The notes beneath the pieces were generated by a model that worked only from the letters and a program-made list of their open reading frames with translations, was not told where the DNA came from and made no database searches. Shown one piece after another: positions 21,089 to 30,418 of a stretch of 64,000 nucleotides of DNA (within the stretch, counting starts at the first letter, position 1; each line of letters starts with the position of its first letter). Position numbers and translations under genes: made by a program. This DNA is from Xanthobacteraceae bacterium (GTDB taxonomy: Bacteria > Pseudomonadota > Alphaproteobacteria > Rhizobiales > Xanthobacteraceae), in the NCBI GenBank assembly GCA_023954195.1, contig JAMLIK010000003.1, positions 310,001 to 374,000 on the forward strand, given 5' to 3'.

Positions 21089-21287
21089 CCGGCCCGGCCT
21101 CTTTCATGATTGAATTCGCTTCGGAATTAAGCCCAAGCGCCCGCCCGCGCGAACCCTTGGCGAACCGTATCGGCAGCCCCGCCGCGCCGCAAGGGCGGCA
21201 TGCGGACACAACACAATTGCGGATAAACGGAAAAAGAGGTAATAATTCCTAAGTGGTGCAATTCCCGGATCCCGCGACGGACGCCCG

Positions 21288-21914
21288 ATGCTGACCCATC
21301 ATCAAATCTGGACCGCGCTCGATCGGCTTGCCGAACATGCCGGTCTGTCGCCGTCGGGCCTCGCCAAGCGCGCCGGGCTGGATCCCACCACCTTCAACAA
21401 ATCCAAGCGCGTCACCAGCGACGGCCGCGAGCGCTGGCCCTCCACCGAATCGGTGGCCAAGGCGCTGGCCGCCACCAACACCGCCATCGACGCCTTCGTG
21501 CAACTGATCGAGGACACCGCGCGCGGCTCGCCGTCGGTGCCGCTGCTCGGTTTCGCGGAAGCCGGCGCCGGCGGCTATTTCGACGACGGCGGCTTTCCGG
21601 TCGGCAAGGGCTGGGACGAGGTCGGGTTGCCGGCGGTCAATGACAAGCATGCCTACGCGCTGGAAATCTCCGGCGATTCGATGAAGCCCGCCTATCGCGA
21701 CGGCGACGTCATCATCGTCTCGCCCGGCACGCCGATCCGGCGCGGCGATCGCGTGGTGGTCAAGACCCGCGACGGCGAGGTGATGGTGAAGGAGTTGAAG
21801 CGGCGCACCGCCAAGACGCTGGAGTTGCAGTCGCTCAATCCGGCGCATGCGCACCGCACGCTGTCGCCCGACGAGGTGGAATGGATCGCGCGCATCGTCT
21901 GGGCGAGCCAGTAG
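21288..21914 (+). CDS. S24-family (LexA/CI-like) repressor-peptidase
   Basis: Protein of 208 residues. The N-terminal helix-turn-helix (about 8-65, including LAKRAGLDPTTFNKSKR) recognises DNA. The C-terminal S24 domain has the catalytic pair Ser131 (SGDSMKPAYRDGD) and Lys168 (GEVMVKEL), with the self-cleavage-type EAGAGG near 91-96. Such proteins repress genes until they cleave themselves. No prophage genes surround it, so it is probably a resident chromosomal regulator. Confidence 0.88.
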   Translation: MLTHHQIWTALDRLAEHAGLSPSGLAKRAGLDPTTFNKSKRVTSDGRERWPSTESVAKALAATNTAIDAFVQLIEDTARGSPSVPLLGFAEAGAGGYFDDGGFPVGKGWDEVGLPAVNDKHAYALEISGDSMKPAYRDGDVIIVSPGTPIRRGDRVVVKTRDGEVMVKELKRRTAKTLELQSLNPAHAHRTLSPDEVEWIARIVWASQ

Positions 21915-22006
21915 GCGGCGACTTCGACGGTTGCCAAGCGCGCCCTCCCGGTTTACAGCCCGACCGACGAGTTCGACGCGCCCCCCCCAACAGCGGGATT
22001 TGCTCC

Positions 22007-22858
22007 ATGATCGCCGGACTGCCCATGACGGAGGTGGCGTGGCTGGCCATCGCGCTGCTGATCGCCGGCGGCTTCACCGGCTTTCTCGCCGGCCTGTTCG
22101 GCGTCGGCGGCGGCGCCGTGCTGGTGCCGGCGCTTTACGAGCTGTTCCGCTTCGTCGATGTGCCGGATGCCGTGCGGATGCCGCTATGCGTGGGCACGTC
22201 GCTGGCCATCATCATCCCGACTTCAATCCGCTCCTACTACGCGCATCGGGCGACCAGCGCGGTCGATACCAGCGTGTTGCGCAACTGGGCGGTGCCGGTG
22301 GTGGTCGGCGTGGTGGCCGGCAGCTTCATCGCGCGCTACGCGCCGGCGCAACTGTTCAAGATCGTGTTCGTGGCGATCGCCGGCATATCGGCCCTGCGGC
22401 TGCTGTTCGGCAAGGATAGCTGGCGCTTTGCCGACGACATGCCGAAGGGCCTGTTCCTGCGCGGCTACGGCGTGGCGATCGGCGTGCTGTCGACGCTGAT
22501 GGGCATCGGCGGCGGTCAGTTGTCGAATTTGTTCATGACGTTCTACGGCCGCCCGATCCATCAGGCGATCGCGACCTCCTCCGGGCTTGGCGTGCTGATC
22601 TCGATCCCCGGCGCGCTCGGCTACATTTACGCCGGCTGGCCGGCGGCGGCGGCCAATCCCGGCGTGCTGGCGCTGCAACCGCCGTTCGCGCTGGGTTATG
22701 TTTCGCTGATCGCGACGATCATCGTGGCGCCGACCAGCGTGCTGACCGCGCCGCTCGGCGCCCGGCTGGCGCACGCCCTGCCGAAGCGCGCGCTGGAAAT
22801 CTCCTTCGGGATTTTCCTGCTTCTGGTCTGCGCGCGCTTCTTCGTCAGCCTGCTCTGA
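22007..22858 (+). CDS. TauE/SafE-family sulfite exporter-type permease
   Basis: Membrane protein of 283 residues with seven to eight hydrophobic helices. The two family repeats are visible: GFLAGLFGVGGGAVLVPAL in the first half and TLMGIGGGQLSNLFM in the second. Members export sulfite or organosulfonates, but the substrate here cannot be told. The ATG at 22007 is preceded by a GGGA stretch; ATG 22025 is an alternative. A second paralogue lies at 48419-49345. Confidence 0.88.
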   Translation: MIAGLPMTEVAWLAIALLIAGGFTGFLAGLFGVGGGAVLVPALYELFRFVDVPDAVRMPLCVGTSLAIIIPTSIRSYYAHRATSAVDTSVLRNWAVPVVVGVVAGSFIARYAPAQLFKIVFVAIAGISALRLLFGKDSWRFADDMPKGLFLRGYGVAIGVLSTLMGIGGGQLSNLFMTFYGRPIHQAIATSSGLGVLISIPGALGYIYAGWPAAAANPGVLALQPPFALGYVSLIATIIVAPTSVLTAPLGARLAHALPKRALEISFGIFLLLVCARFFVSLL

Positions 22859-22888
22859 CCGCCGCCGCATGGAAGCGCCGCGGCCCGC

Positions 22889-24520
22889 TCACGCGCTGCG
22901 CGCCAGCGCGCCGTCGATCATCGCCACCGCGTTACCGATGCCGTAGACCGCGACGAACGAGCCGAAGCGCGGGCCTTTCTCCTGTCCGAGCAGCACCTGA
23001 TAGAGCATGTTGAACCACTCCAGCGACACGCCGGGGCGGCCGTCCTTGCCGGTCTTCTTGTGGTCGAGGAACGGCTCGCGGCGGCCGATCTCGTAGACCA
23101 CGTTCTGGATGTCCTCGGCGCTGGCACTTTCTGGTAATTGCGACAGCGCATCACGCAGGTCGGACAGCGCGGCGCGCTCCGCCTCGTCCGGCGCGCGGAA
23201 CTGCTTCGCCGGCGCGACGAAATCGCGATAGTAGTTGATGGCGTAGCCGACCAGCGCGTCGAGTGCGGGATGAGTCTGCGGCGTCACGCCGGGGCGATAG
23301 CGCCCGATGAAGCCCCACAGCGTCCCGGCGTTCTCGGCGTTCGACGACGACACCAGCGTCAGCAACAGCTGGAACGTTACCGGCATGTCCGCTTTCGGCG
23401 GATTTCCGGCATGGATGTGCCAGACCGGATTGGCGAGGCGCTGCTTCATGTCCTGCCGGGCGTAGCCGTCGAGGAATTGCTGATAGTCGTCGACGTTGCG
23501 CGGGATCACGTCGAAATAGAGCCGCTTCGCCGCCTTCGGCTCGCGATACATGAACAGCGACAGCGATTCCGGGGAGGCGTAGCGCAGCCATTCGTCGATG
23601 GTCAGCCCGTTGCCCTTCGACTTGGAAATCTTCTGGCCCTTGTCGTCGAGGAACAGCTCATAGTTGAAGCCGGCCGGCGGCGTGCCGCCGATCGCCGCGC
23701 AGATCTTGCCCGACAGCTTCACCGAATCGATCAGGTCCTTGCCGGCCATCTCATAGTCGACGCCAAGCGCGGTCCAGCGCATCGCCCAGTCCGGCTTCCA
23801 TTGCAGCTTGCAGTGCCCGCCGGTGACCGGAACGGTGACGCGCTCGTTTGTCTCCGGATCGTCGTAGGACACCGTGCCGGCCTTGGCGTCATGGGCGACG
23901 ATCGGCACCTGCAACACCGCGCCGGTGCGCGGGCAGATCGGCAGAAACGGCGAATAGCTGGCGGCGCGTTCCTCGCGCAGGCTGGGCAGCATGATCGCCA
24001 TCACCTTGTCGATCTTCTCCAGCATCTTCAGCAAGGTCGCGTCGAACCGGCCGGACTTGTAGTACTGCGTCGAGGAGGCGAACTCGTAGTCGAAGCCGAA
24101 GGCGTCGAGGAAGGCGCGCAGCCGCGCGTTGTTGTGCTCGCCGAAGCTCGGATGGGTGCCGAACGGATCGCGGACCTGCGTCAGCGGCTTGCCCAGATCC
24201 TGTTGCAGGATCTCCTTGTTCGGCACGTTGTCCGGCACCTTGCGCAAGCCGTCCATGTCGTCGGAGAAGGCGAGCAGGCGGGTCTTGACCTTGTCCTCGG
24301 TCAGGACGCGAAAAGCGTGGCGGACCATGGTGGTGCGCGCCACCTCGCCGAAGGTGCCGATATGCGGCAGGCCCGACGGTCCGTAGCCGGTCTCGAACAG
24401 CACCTCGTCCTTCGGCTTGGTTTTCAGCCGCGCCACGATCTGCTTCGCCTGCTCGAACGGCCAAGCGTTGGATTGTTCGGCCAGCGCGCGCAGATCGGAC
24501 GCGGTCATTTCATTGGACAT
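22889..24520 (-). CDS. lysS: Lysyl-tRNA synthetase, class I
   Basis: Protein of 543 residues joining lysine to tRNA-Lys. This is the class I (archaeal-type, LysK) enzyme usual in alphaproteobacteria. The class I signatures are [11 protein letters not shown] (HIGH-like, about residue 47-57) and KISKSKGNG (KMSKS-like). The C-terminal helical anticodon-binding part is complete. Nothing adjacent suggests an operon; the convergent permease ends 30 bases from its stop. Confidence 0.96.
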   Translation of the reverse strand: MSNEMTASDLRALAEQSNAWPFEQAKQIVARLKTKPKDEVLFETGYGPSGLPHIGTFGEVARTTMVRHAFRVLTEDKVKTRLLAFSDDMDGLRKVPDNVPNKEILQQDLGKPLTQVRDPFGTHPSFGEHNNARLRAFLDAFGFDYEFASSTQYYKSGRFDATLLKMLEKIDKVMAIMLPSLREERAASYSPFLPICPRTGAVLQVPIVAHDAKAGTVSYDDPETNERVTVPVTGGHCKLQWKPDWAMRWTALGVDYEMAGKDLIDSVKLSGKICAAIGGTPPAGFNYELFLDDKGQKISKSKGNGLTIDEWLRYASPESLSLFMYREPKAAKRLYFDVIPRNVDDYQQFLDGYARQDMKQRLANPVWHIHAGNPPKADMPVTFQLLLTLVSSSNAENAGTLWGFIGRYRPGVTPQTHPALDALVGYAINYYRDFVAPAKQFRAPDEAERAALSDLRDALSQLPESASAEDIQNVVYEIGRREPFLDHKKTGKDGRPGVSLEWFNMLYQVLLGQEKGPRFGSFVAVYGIGNAVAMIDGALARSA

Positions 24521-24619
24521 TCAATTGCTCCACGCGGCGCGAGGCGTAAGTGTCGCCCGGCGTCGCGCTCCTTTTCCAGCAAGATATTGTCCGCTTTTGG
24601 CGGATCATTCACTCATCCA

Positions 24620-24719
24620 CCGTCATGCCCGGACTTGATCCGGGCATCCATCTTCTTCTTGAAAAAGGATGTTCTTCTTGAAAAAGGATGGATTGCCGGG
24701 TCAAGCCCGGCAATGACGT
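24620..24719. repeat. Dyad repeat family B with internal tandem duplication
   Basis: CCGTCATGCCCGGACTTGA...CGGGCATCCATC, then GATGGATTGCCGGGTCAAG...CGGCAATGACG. The loop contains CTTCTTGAAAAAGGATG twice in a row, an expansion not seen in the other copies. Confidence 0.7.
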
Positions 24720-24740
24720 TTTCGTCAAACAAAAAACGCG

Positions 24741-25652
24741 CTAAAACGGGTTTACCGGAAAATAGCGCAGCCACAAGTCGCTGTAGAGCCCTTTTTCCCA
24801 GATGCGGAACAGCGCCCAGTTCAGCGCCTGCCGCAGCACGTCGTTGCCTTTCTTGACGGCGATGCCGACGCCCTCGCCGAAATAGCGGCTCTCGATGAAC
24901 GGCCCGCCGCTGAAGGCGCAGCAATTGTCCGAATCGCTGCCGTTGATCCAGAACGCCAGCGAGATGGCGTCGCCGAAGATCAGTTCGACCTCGCCCTGCT
25001 TCAGCGCCTGCCGCAGCGCCTCGTCGCTCGGATAGGGATGCAGTTCGGCGCCGGTGAACATCGCCTTCAGATAGGCTTCGTGACTCGACCCGGCGATGAC
25101 GCCGACCTTCTTGCCGTCGAGGGTTTCCGGGCGAACCTCGTGTGACGCCGCGTCGCGGCGCGCGGCGAACCGCGCCGGCGTCCGGTAGTACAGATCGCTG
25201 AAGTCGGCCCGCTTGCGCAATTCCGGTGTGACGCCAAGCGAGGCGATCACGGCGTCGCCGCGATTGCCGGCGAGGGCGTCGAGCAGCGTATCGAAGCGCC
25301 GCATCTGGATGGTGCAGGGGACTTTGATCTCATCGCAGATCAGCCGCGCCAGATCGACGTTGAAGCCGGCTGGATTGCCGTCCGGCCCGGTGAAATTGAA
25401 CGGCGGATAGTCGGTTTCGGTCATGAAGCGGATGACGGTGAGGCGCGACAGGTCGGGCCGGTCGGGCCGCCGCCGCGGATCCCAGAATCCGGGGACCGCC
25501 TGGGCGGTCGATGTCGAGCCTGCCTCGGCGGGAGCCGCGTCCGCCGGAACTCCGAAGCCGCACAGCCATCCGGCGACGGCGAGCGCGAGCAGGCCGCCGA
25601 CGGCGCGGGGGAACATAAATCCGTTGAAGCGCCTGTCTGTCTGTGTTTGCAT
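24741..25652 (-). CDS. Polar amino acid-type transporter substrate-binding protein
   Basis: Periplasmic binding protein of 303 residues (type 2 fold, SBP_bac_3). A signal segment GGLLALAVAGWLCGFGVPADAA is followed by the family core: IRFMTETDYPPFNFTGPDGNPAGFNVDLARLICDEI, then VIASLGVTPELRKRADFSDLYY and KVGVIAGSSHEAYL. The ligand is probably an amino acid. No permease is adjacent. The gene is divergent from the broken glycosyltransferase. The start at 25652 lacks a strong ribosome site; ATG 25616 is a possible shorter start. Confidence 0.85.
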   Translation of the reverse strand: MQTQTDRRFNGFMFPRAVGGLLALAVAGWLCGFGVPADAAPAEAGSTSTAQAVPGFWDPRRRPDRPDLSRLTVIRFMTETDYPPFNFTGPDGNPAGFNVDLARLICDEIKVPCTIQMRRFDTLLDALAGNRGDAVIASLGVTPELRKRADFSDLYYRTPARFAARRDAASHEVRPETLDGKKVGVIAGSSHEAYLKAMFTGAELHPYPSDEALRQALKQGEVELIFGDAISLAFWINGSDSDNCCAFSGGPFIESRYFGEGVGIAVKKGNDVLRQALNWALFRIWEKGLYSDLWLRYFPVNPF

Positions 25653-25705
25653 GAAAGGGGGTTCCGCGTCGGCCGAACTTATAGACGATCTCGTGACAGA
25701 CGCGA

Positions 25706-27006
25706 GTGCCGTTTGCGTTATGGGGGCGTCGCGTGGGAGCGGAGAATCAGGCTCGGCGCGCCGGCGGAAAGCCGGCCCGGTGGCCGGGAGACCGGCGCGG
25801 GAATGCTTCATCGTCGCGCCCGCTGCCGGGTTTTCTGGAGCGGATGTACGGGATTCCGCGCGACGGCGGACGCGGCGCCTGGCGTCACGCGCCCGAAGCC
25901 GACATGCCCGCCGAACTCGACTGCCTGCGCGGCCATGTGGCGCCGGACCTGCTGCGGGCCGCCGGCCGTCGCAGCCGGCGGATCGGAACCGGCGCCGACC
26001 GCGTGCTGATCCACTGGGGCGTCCTCGACGAAATCGGCTACCTGAAACACCTGTCGGCCCATACCGGCGTGCCGATCGAGGCATCGCGGGATACCTCGCG
26101 CAGCGACATTCCGCTGCGCCGCGCGCATCTGCCGCGCATCGCCCAGCACGGTCTGTTGCCGCTGCGCCGCGACGGCGAGGACCTGCTCGGCATCGCCCCG
26201 CGCAGCCTGACGGCGCGGTGGCTCTGCCGGTTCGCGGCCGGATCGCCGGACATCGCCGGGCGGCTCCGCTTGCTGCCCGCCGCGCAACTGAACCAGACGC
26301 TGCTCACGCGCGGGCATGCCGCGCTGGCGCAAGAGGCCTCCGAGGGGCTCAATCAGCGGTTTCCGGGATTGACCGCGGCGCCGGCGGCGTCGCGCGGCCG
26401 CCCGCGATGGCGATCCTGGCTCGGTGTCGCCGGAATGACGGCGGCGGTCGCGACCCTGCTGGCGTCGTCGCCGGCGTTGCTGCATGTCGTGACCGGGCTG
26501 CTTGCGCTGTGGTTTCTGGCGTTCAGCGGCGCGCGGATTGCCGGCGCGCTGGCGCCGCGGCCGGCGCTGCCGCCGCGGCGGCTGCGGCATGACGACGAAC
26601 TGCCGGTCTACACCGTCATCGCCGCGCTATACCGCGAGGCCGCCTCGGTCGGACAATTGCTGCAGGCGATCGCCGCGCTGGACTACCCGAAGGAAAAGCT
26701 CGACGTCATCCTGGTGGTCGAGCCCGACGACGACGAGACCCGCGCCGCCATCGCGCGACTGGGGCCGATGCCGGCGCTTCAGGTGCTGGTCGCGCCGGCC
26801 ACCTCGCCGCGCACCAAGCCGAAGGCGCTGAACTGGGCGCTGCCGTTCGCGCGCGGCAGTTTCATCGTGATCTACGACGCCGAGGACATTCCCGAGCCGA
26901 ACCAGCTTCGCGCCGCGCTCGACGCCTTCCACGTCCACGGCGCGCGGACGGTGTGCGTTCAGGCCAGCCTGTGCATCGACAATCCGGCCGATGGCTGGCT
27001 GTCCGC
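25706..27006 (+). pseudogene. Glycosyltransferase family 2, N-terminal piece (disrupted)
   Basis: First of three pieces of one gene split by two transposons. It encodes about 430 residues: an N-terminal region resembling the MshEN/GspE-N type fold (LIHWGVLDEIGYLKHLSAHTGVPIE), a membrane span (about 240-285), and the donor-binding half of a GT2 domain (YTVIAALYREAASVGQLLQAI, VVEPDDDETRAA, and the D-x-D type motif YDAED). It ends at DGWLSA, where element 1 begins; translation would run 20 more codons into the transposon and stop at 27067. It lacks the acceptor-site QxxRW motif, so the product cannot be active. The start (GTG 25706, GTG 25733 or ATG 25844) is uncertain. Confidence 0.88.
26999..27006. 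repeat. Target site duplication, left copy, element 1
   Basis: CTGTCCGC, repeated exactly at 32699-32706 on the other side of element 1. The length of eight matches IS1595-family insertions. Confidence 0.93.
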
Positions 27007-27034
27007 CGGTATTATGGCGCAAACGCCACAAGAC
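27007..27034 (+). repeat. Left terminal inverted repeat, element 1
   Basis: 28 bases starting CGGTATTATGGCGC and ending GCCACAAGAC, the exact complement of 32671-32698. It contains an internal small dyad TGGCG...CGCCA. Confidence 0.95.
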
Positions 27035-27063
27035 ATTCGCCGCTCCGTTCTTAGATTGGCGGC

Positions 27064-27516
27064 ATGAATGAAAAAGGAAATCGCTACGCAATCCACGCCT
27101 TGAAGGATCGCCGCGCAACGCTGGCCGGTGAGATCCAGCAGTTTAAGCAAGGCATTCGCGACCGCGAGAATCAACTAGCGCACCTAGACGCCACGTTGCG
27201 GATTCTCGACCATGAATATCGGGCCGATACGGTTGCCCCGAAACGCCTTCGTCGCGTGAAACTGTTCGGCGGCGGTGAATTGAACCGCCTGATTACAGAT
27301 GCTCTGAGACGGTCGGAGGGCATCCCGCTAAGCTGTTCCGATATTGCAAAGGCAATTGTCGCCGCAAAAGGCTACGGCAAGGAATCGCTCCCAGCACTGA
27401 CACGCCGGGTCCGCGCCAACCTGTCCTACCTGCGTCGCGGCAACAGGGTTGTGAAGTCTGGCGATAGAACAACGGCGGCTTGGTCACTGCCGAACTCCCA
27501 TCTTCAGGTGTCCTGA
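27064..27516 (+). CDS. Coiled-coil/winged-helix accessory protein, element 1
   Basis: Protein of 150 residues with no family name I can give. Residues 8-55 form a charged coiled coil (LAGEIQQFKQGIRDRENQLAHLDATLRIL). Residues 75-145 look like a winged helix (FGGGELNRLITDALRRSEGIPLSCSDIAKAIVAAKGY, then a basic wing RGNRVVKSGD). It aligns with the gene at the same left-end position in element 2 (FGKGELTRAIYDELRMAESPMLSRDIARSIVAL). The shared place, shape and sequence imply a conserved job, perhaps DNA binding or control of the restriction gene; this is inference. Its 3' end overlaps the convergent enzyme gene by 13 bases. Confidence 0.8.
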   Translation: MNEKGNRYAIHALKDRRATLAGEIQQFKQGIRDRENQLAHLDATLRILDHEYRADTVAPKRLRRVKLFGGGELNRLITDALRRSEGIPLSCSDIAKAIVAAKGYGKESLPALTRRVRANLSYLRRGNRVVKSGDRTTAAWSLPNSHLQVS

Positions 27517-30356
27517 TTGGATAGTGGCCGCCTTCGTCTTTTCTTCGCCACAGCCGCAGATTCAATGGGAGCGGCCATCTTTTCATATAGACTAAAAAGA
27601 TGTTCCACGCGCTCCCGCTCGAACTGGAATCCCGAACGACGATAGAGGCGGTCGACTGCCTTATCTAAATTATCATGTGCGCGACGTAGATCGGGCGGCA
27701 TCGCGTCCGGGTCGTAGAGGTCGTCGAGGGTTAGGTTGCGGAATTGCAATCGTGCATCCAAGACGGCCTGCGCCAGCGTCTCGGTTTGTTGCACCTTAGC
27801 AGGTGTCATCTCCGGCCACGGGAATGAGTTGTAAATTGACGGCGAGTAGCTGTAGTCGCTTTTCAGGCGACCGCCAACCGTTCTCATCCAAGCCATGTGC
27901 ATGGCGGATGTAAGAATGCCGAAATACAAAAGAGGTGCACCAACTATGATCTGTAACTTGTTAGAGGCAACAACCTTGGCATCCAGCACGGCCATTGGAA
28001 TATACTCTCGCGTCTCCGATGACACTTCTGGCAGGGCTAAATAGGGCTCAGTTGGCTGACGATCTTGCGTGAAAAGGGTGGGATACTTCGCATATTCACG
28101 AACACTGTCGGTCGGACTCTGCAATCGTCCAGCACGGACACGATTCAATCGCTCCTGTACAGCGGCGGATTGGCGAATTTCGGCAGGATCAGCATCCTTC
28201 AACCACAAACACCATCGCCAACGTCCTGAAATCAATTCATCTCCGCCGACGTAGGGTCGCAACCATTTCTCCGCTTTCGGGCATGCGGCCAGCAGATCCG
28301 CGCGCTCACCGTCATCCAAAATAAGGTTGCTATAAGTGATGTAGCCTCCGCCCGGCTTCTTTAGCCTCGCCCCGTCGGTTGGCTGGCTACCTTTGTGCAA
28401 GGGCAATCTTCCAAAGGGCGGCTTCGATCTAGCCGGCACGGCGTGCTGCGCTCCCTCTATCAAATATCCATTTATTTGGCTTACTAGAGATGCGTGGGGA
28501 TCGCCGCGAAGATGCTCGTATTCGTAAATATGTTTAGAACTGTCAGACTTCTCAAATGTGAGTCCTACAATCACGCAATGGACGGCAGCGCTCCCACGCG
28601 CCTCGCTGTTCCATTGGAACGTCCGGTGCGCAAACCTGATTGTCGCACCGTTTGCGAACATATATGGCCAAAGAATCCCACATTGCTCTCCTTGGGTGAT
28701 TGAGTTCGTAGAGACAAAGGCTACGGCGATGGACTTGTTGTTCGCGGCGTATCGAACTGATTTGTTGAACCAGCACGTCACGTAGTCCAGTCGGTTAAAT
28801 TGGCCGCCACTTCCCCATACCCGCTTCATATCGGCCTGTTGCGCCTCGTCGCGCCATTGATGCCCAATGAATGGAGGATTCCCGAGGACGTAAGAGCACC
28901 GCGTGGCCTTAAGAACGGTATCCCACTCTATGTCGATTGCGTTGCCGACCACGATATGCGGTGACTTCTTCAGCGGAATACGAGCATACGAGGTGTTGAA
29001 CGCGAGACTAAAACGATTGTTCATGATGTGGTCCATCATCCACATCGCGACTTCGGCGATCCGGGCTGGGAATTCCTCCATCTCGATACCGTAAAACTGA
29101 TCGACGTCAATTACGGATACTCCGGATGCGCCGCTACGAAGCAATGTTTCAATACGGCTTTCACCCATCATTTTGACAGAGCTTCTTAGGATTGCCTCGA
29201 TCACATCCATTTCCAGCAGGCGCATCTCCCGGTAGGCAATAATGAGAAAGTTGCCACAGCCGCAGGCTGGGTCAAAGAAAGTGAGCTTCCCGAGTCGCTG
29301 GCGAAAGGCTTCAAGTTCGCTCTTGCGGCGATTGTCTTTGCGGGCATTAATCCGTGCGAATTCGGCCCTCAAGTCATCGAGAAACAGTGGCCCGATGACC
29401 TTCATTATATTTTTCTCGGTAGTGTAATGAGCGCCTTTCTTTCGGCGTTCATCCTTGTCCATCACGGACTGGAATAAAGAGCCGAAAATTGCGGGAGAGA
29501 CAGCGGACCAATTGAATTGACATGCCTTAAGTAGCGTGGCGCGCATCTTCGCATTAAAGTCAGCAACTCTCAGACGCGCGGCAAAGAGATCACCATTTAC
29601 ATACTGAAACTTCGCGAGGTCCGCGTCGAGGTTCTTTTGGCGCTCATGATCTGGCGTATTCAATACTTCAAACAGGAGATGTAACCATAAACCAACATCG
29701 GAGCCGTCGTCCCTGGTCCGGCTTTCAATCAAATCAAGCAGAATATCGCGAGGATCGAATATGCCTGTATCATCGGCAAACAGAATGAAAAGAAGCCGAA
29801 CGAGATAGCGTTCGAGATCGTGGCCCTTGTAGCCCGACTCTTCAAGTGCATCGTGAATAGCACCCATCAATTCGGAAGCTTTGATATTTACGGGGTCTTG
29901 ATCGCGGAAGCTCCGCCGCTCGATGCCGAGAATAAACGCAAATCGCTCAATATTTTTTGGCAAGTCAGCTAGTTTGAAAGGCCACGTTTCGCGCGTATCG
30001 CGGTCCAATATCTCAAAATTCTGGAAATCGCAGAGTAATTGCCAGCGAGGCTTTTCCGAGTCCTTGAGAGCGTCGAAGTATTCTCCTGCTTGCTCCGCAG
30101 CATCGGTCAGACTCCGGCCCGCGCTTTTCTGCTCAACGAGAAGAACCTTCGGCCAAAATAGATCAATGAACCCGTAGCGGTTGTTCAATTTCTTGATATG
30201 CTCTTCGTAGCGAGCTACGCGGCGGCGCTCGACCCCGAAAATTTCAAAAAATTCATTGTAGAAGGTTTGCGTCTCACCTTTTTCATAGTGCGCGTCTTTC
30301 CATTTTTCCGCAAAAGCGGCAGCACGCAATCGTATGTCATTCCACGAACGACGCAT
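27504..30356 (-). CDS. MmeI-like (type IIL) single-chain restriction-modification enzyme
   Basis: About 950 residues combining nuclease, methyltransferase and target recognition. The N-terminal PD-(D/E)xK site is Asp65...Glu75-x-Lys77 in FIDLFWPKVLLVEQKSAGR, closely matching MmeI (Asp70, Glu80, Lys82). A helical spacer follows. The N6-adenine methyltransferase part has motif I FDPACGCGNFL (about 360) and motif IV LGNPPFIG (about 490). The last 400 residues hold the recognition and C-terminal helical domains. The ATG at 30356 follows GGGG at seven bases; longer in-frame starts run into the transposase gene. It lies 62 bases after the transposase on the same strand. In the family such enzymes cut about 20 bases from their site and protect it by modifying one strand. 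Confidence 0.92.
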   Translation of the reverse strand: MRRSWNDIRLRAAAFAEKWKDAHYEKGETQTFYNEFFEIFGVERRRVARYEEHIKKLNNRYGFIDLFWPKVLLVEQKSAGRSLTDAAEQAGEYFDALKDSEKPRWQLLCDFQNFEILDRDTRETWPFKLADLPKNIERFAFILGIERRSFRDQDPVNIKASELMGAIHDALEESGYKGHDLERYLVRLLFILFADDTGIFDPRDILLDLIESRTRDDGSDVGLWLHLLFEVLNTPDHERQKNLDADLAKFQYVNGDLFAARLRVADFNAKMRATLLKACQFNWSAVSPAIFGSLFQSVMDKDERRKKGAHYTTEKNIMKVIGPLFLDDLRAEFARINARKDNRRKSELEAFRQRLGKLTFFDPACGCGNFLIIAYREMRLLEMDVIEAILRSSVKMMGESRIETLLRSGASGVSVIDVDQFYGIEMEEFPARIAEVAMWMMDHIMNNRFSLAFNTSYARIPLKKSPHIVVGNAIDIEWDTVLKATRCSYVLGNPPFIGHQWRDEAQQADMKRVWGSGGQFNRLDYVTCWFNKSVRYAANNKSIAVAFVSTNSITQGEQCGILWPYMFANGATIRFAHRTFQWNSEARGSAAVHCVIVGLTFEKSDSSKHIYEYEHLRGDPHASLVSQINGYLIEGAQHAVPARSKPPFGRLPLHKGSQPTDGARLKKPGGGYITYSNLILDDGERADLLAACPKAEKWLRPYVGGDELISGRWRWCLWLKDADPAEIRQSAAVQERLNRVRAGRLQSPTDSVREYAKYPTLFTQDRQPTEPYLALPEVSSETREYIPMAVLDAKVVASNKLQIIVGAPLLYFGILTSAMHMAWMRTVGGRLKSDYSYSPSIYNSFPWPEMTPAKVQQTETLAQAVLDARLQFRNLTLDDLYDPDAMPPDLRRAHDNLDKAVDRLYRRSGFQFERERVEHLFSLYEKMAAPIESAAVAKKRRRRPLSNQDT

Positions 30357-30418
30357 AAACAAGCCCCATGTAATTCTCTGACCGTCACTCAGCGATGGCG
30401 AGCATGTCGGAACGATAC

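Noticed and set aside
21288-21914. S24 repressor as a sign of a resident prophage
   Set aside because: No phage structural, integrase or replication genes lie near it and the neighbours are normal host genes.
26999-27010. A 10-base target duplication for element 1 (GCTGTCCGCC)
   Set aside because: The outermost C/G pair belongs to the terminal repeat (CGG...CCG), as in element 2. This gives the standard 8-base duplication CTGTCCGC, and both elements then follow the same rule.
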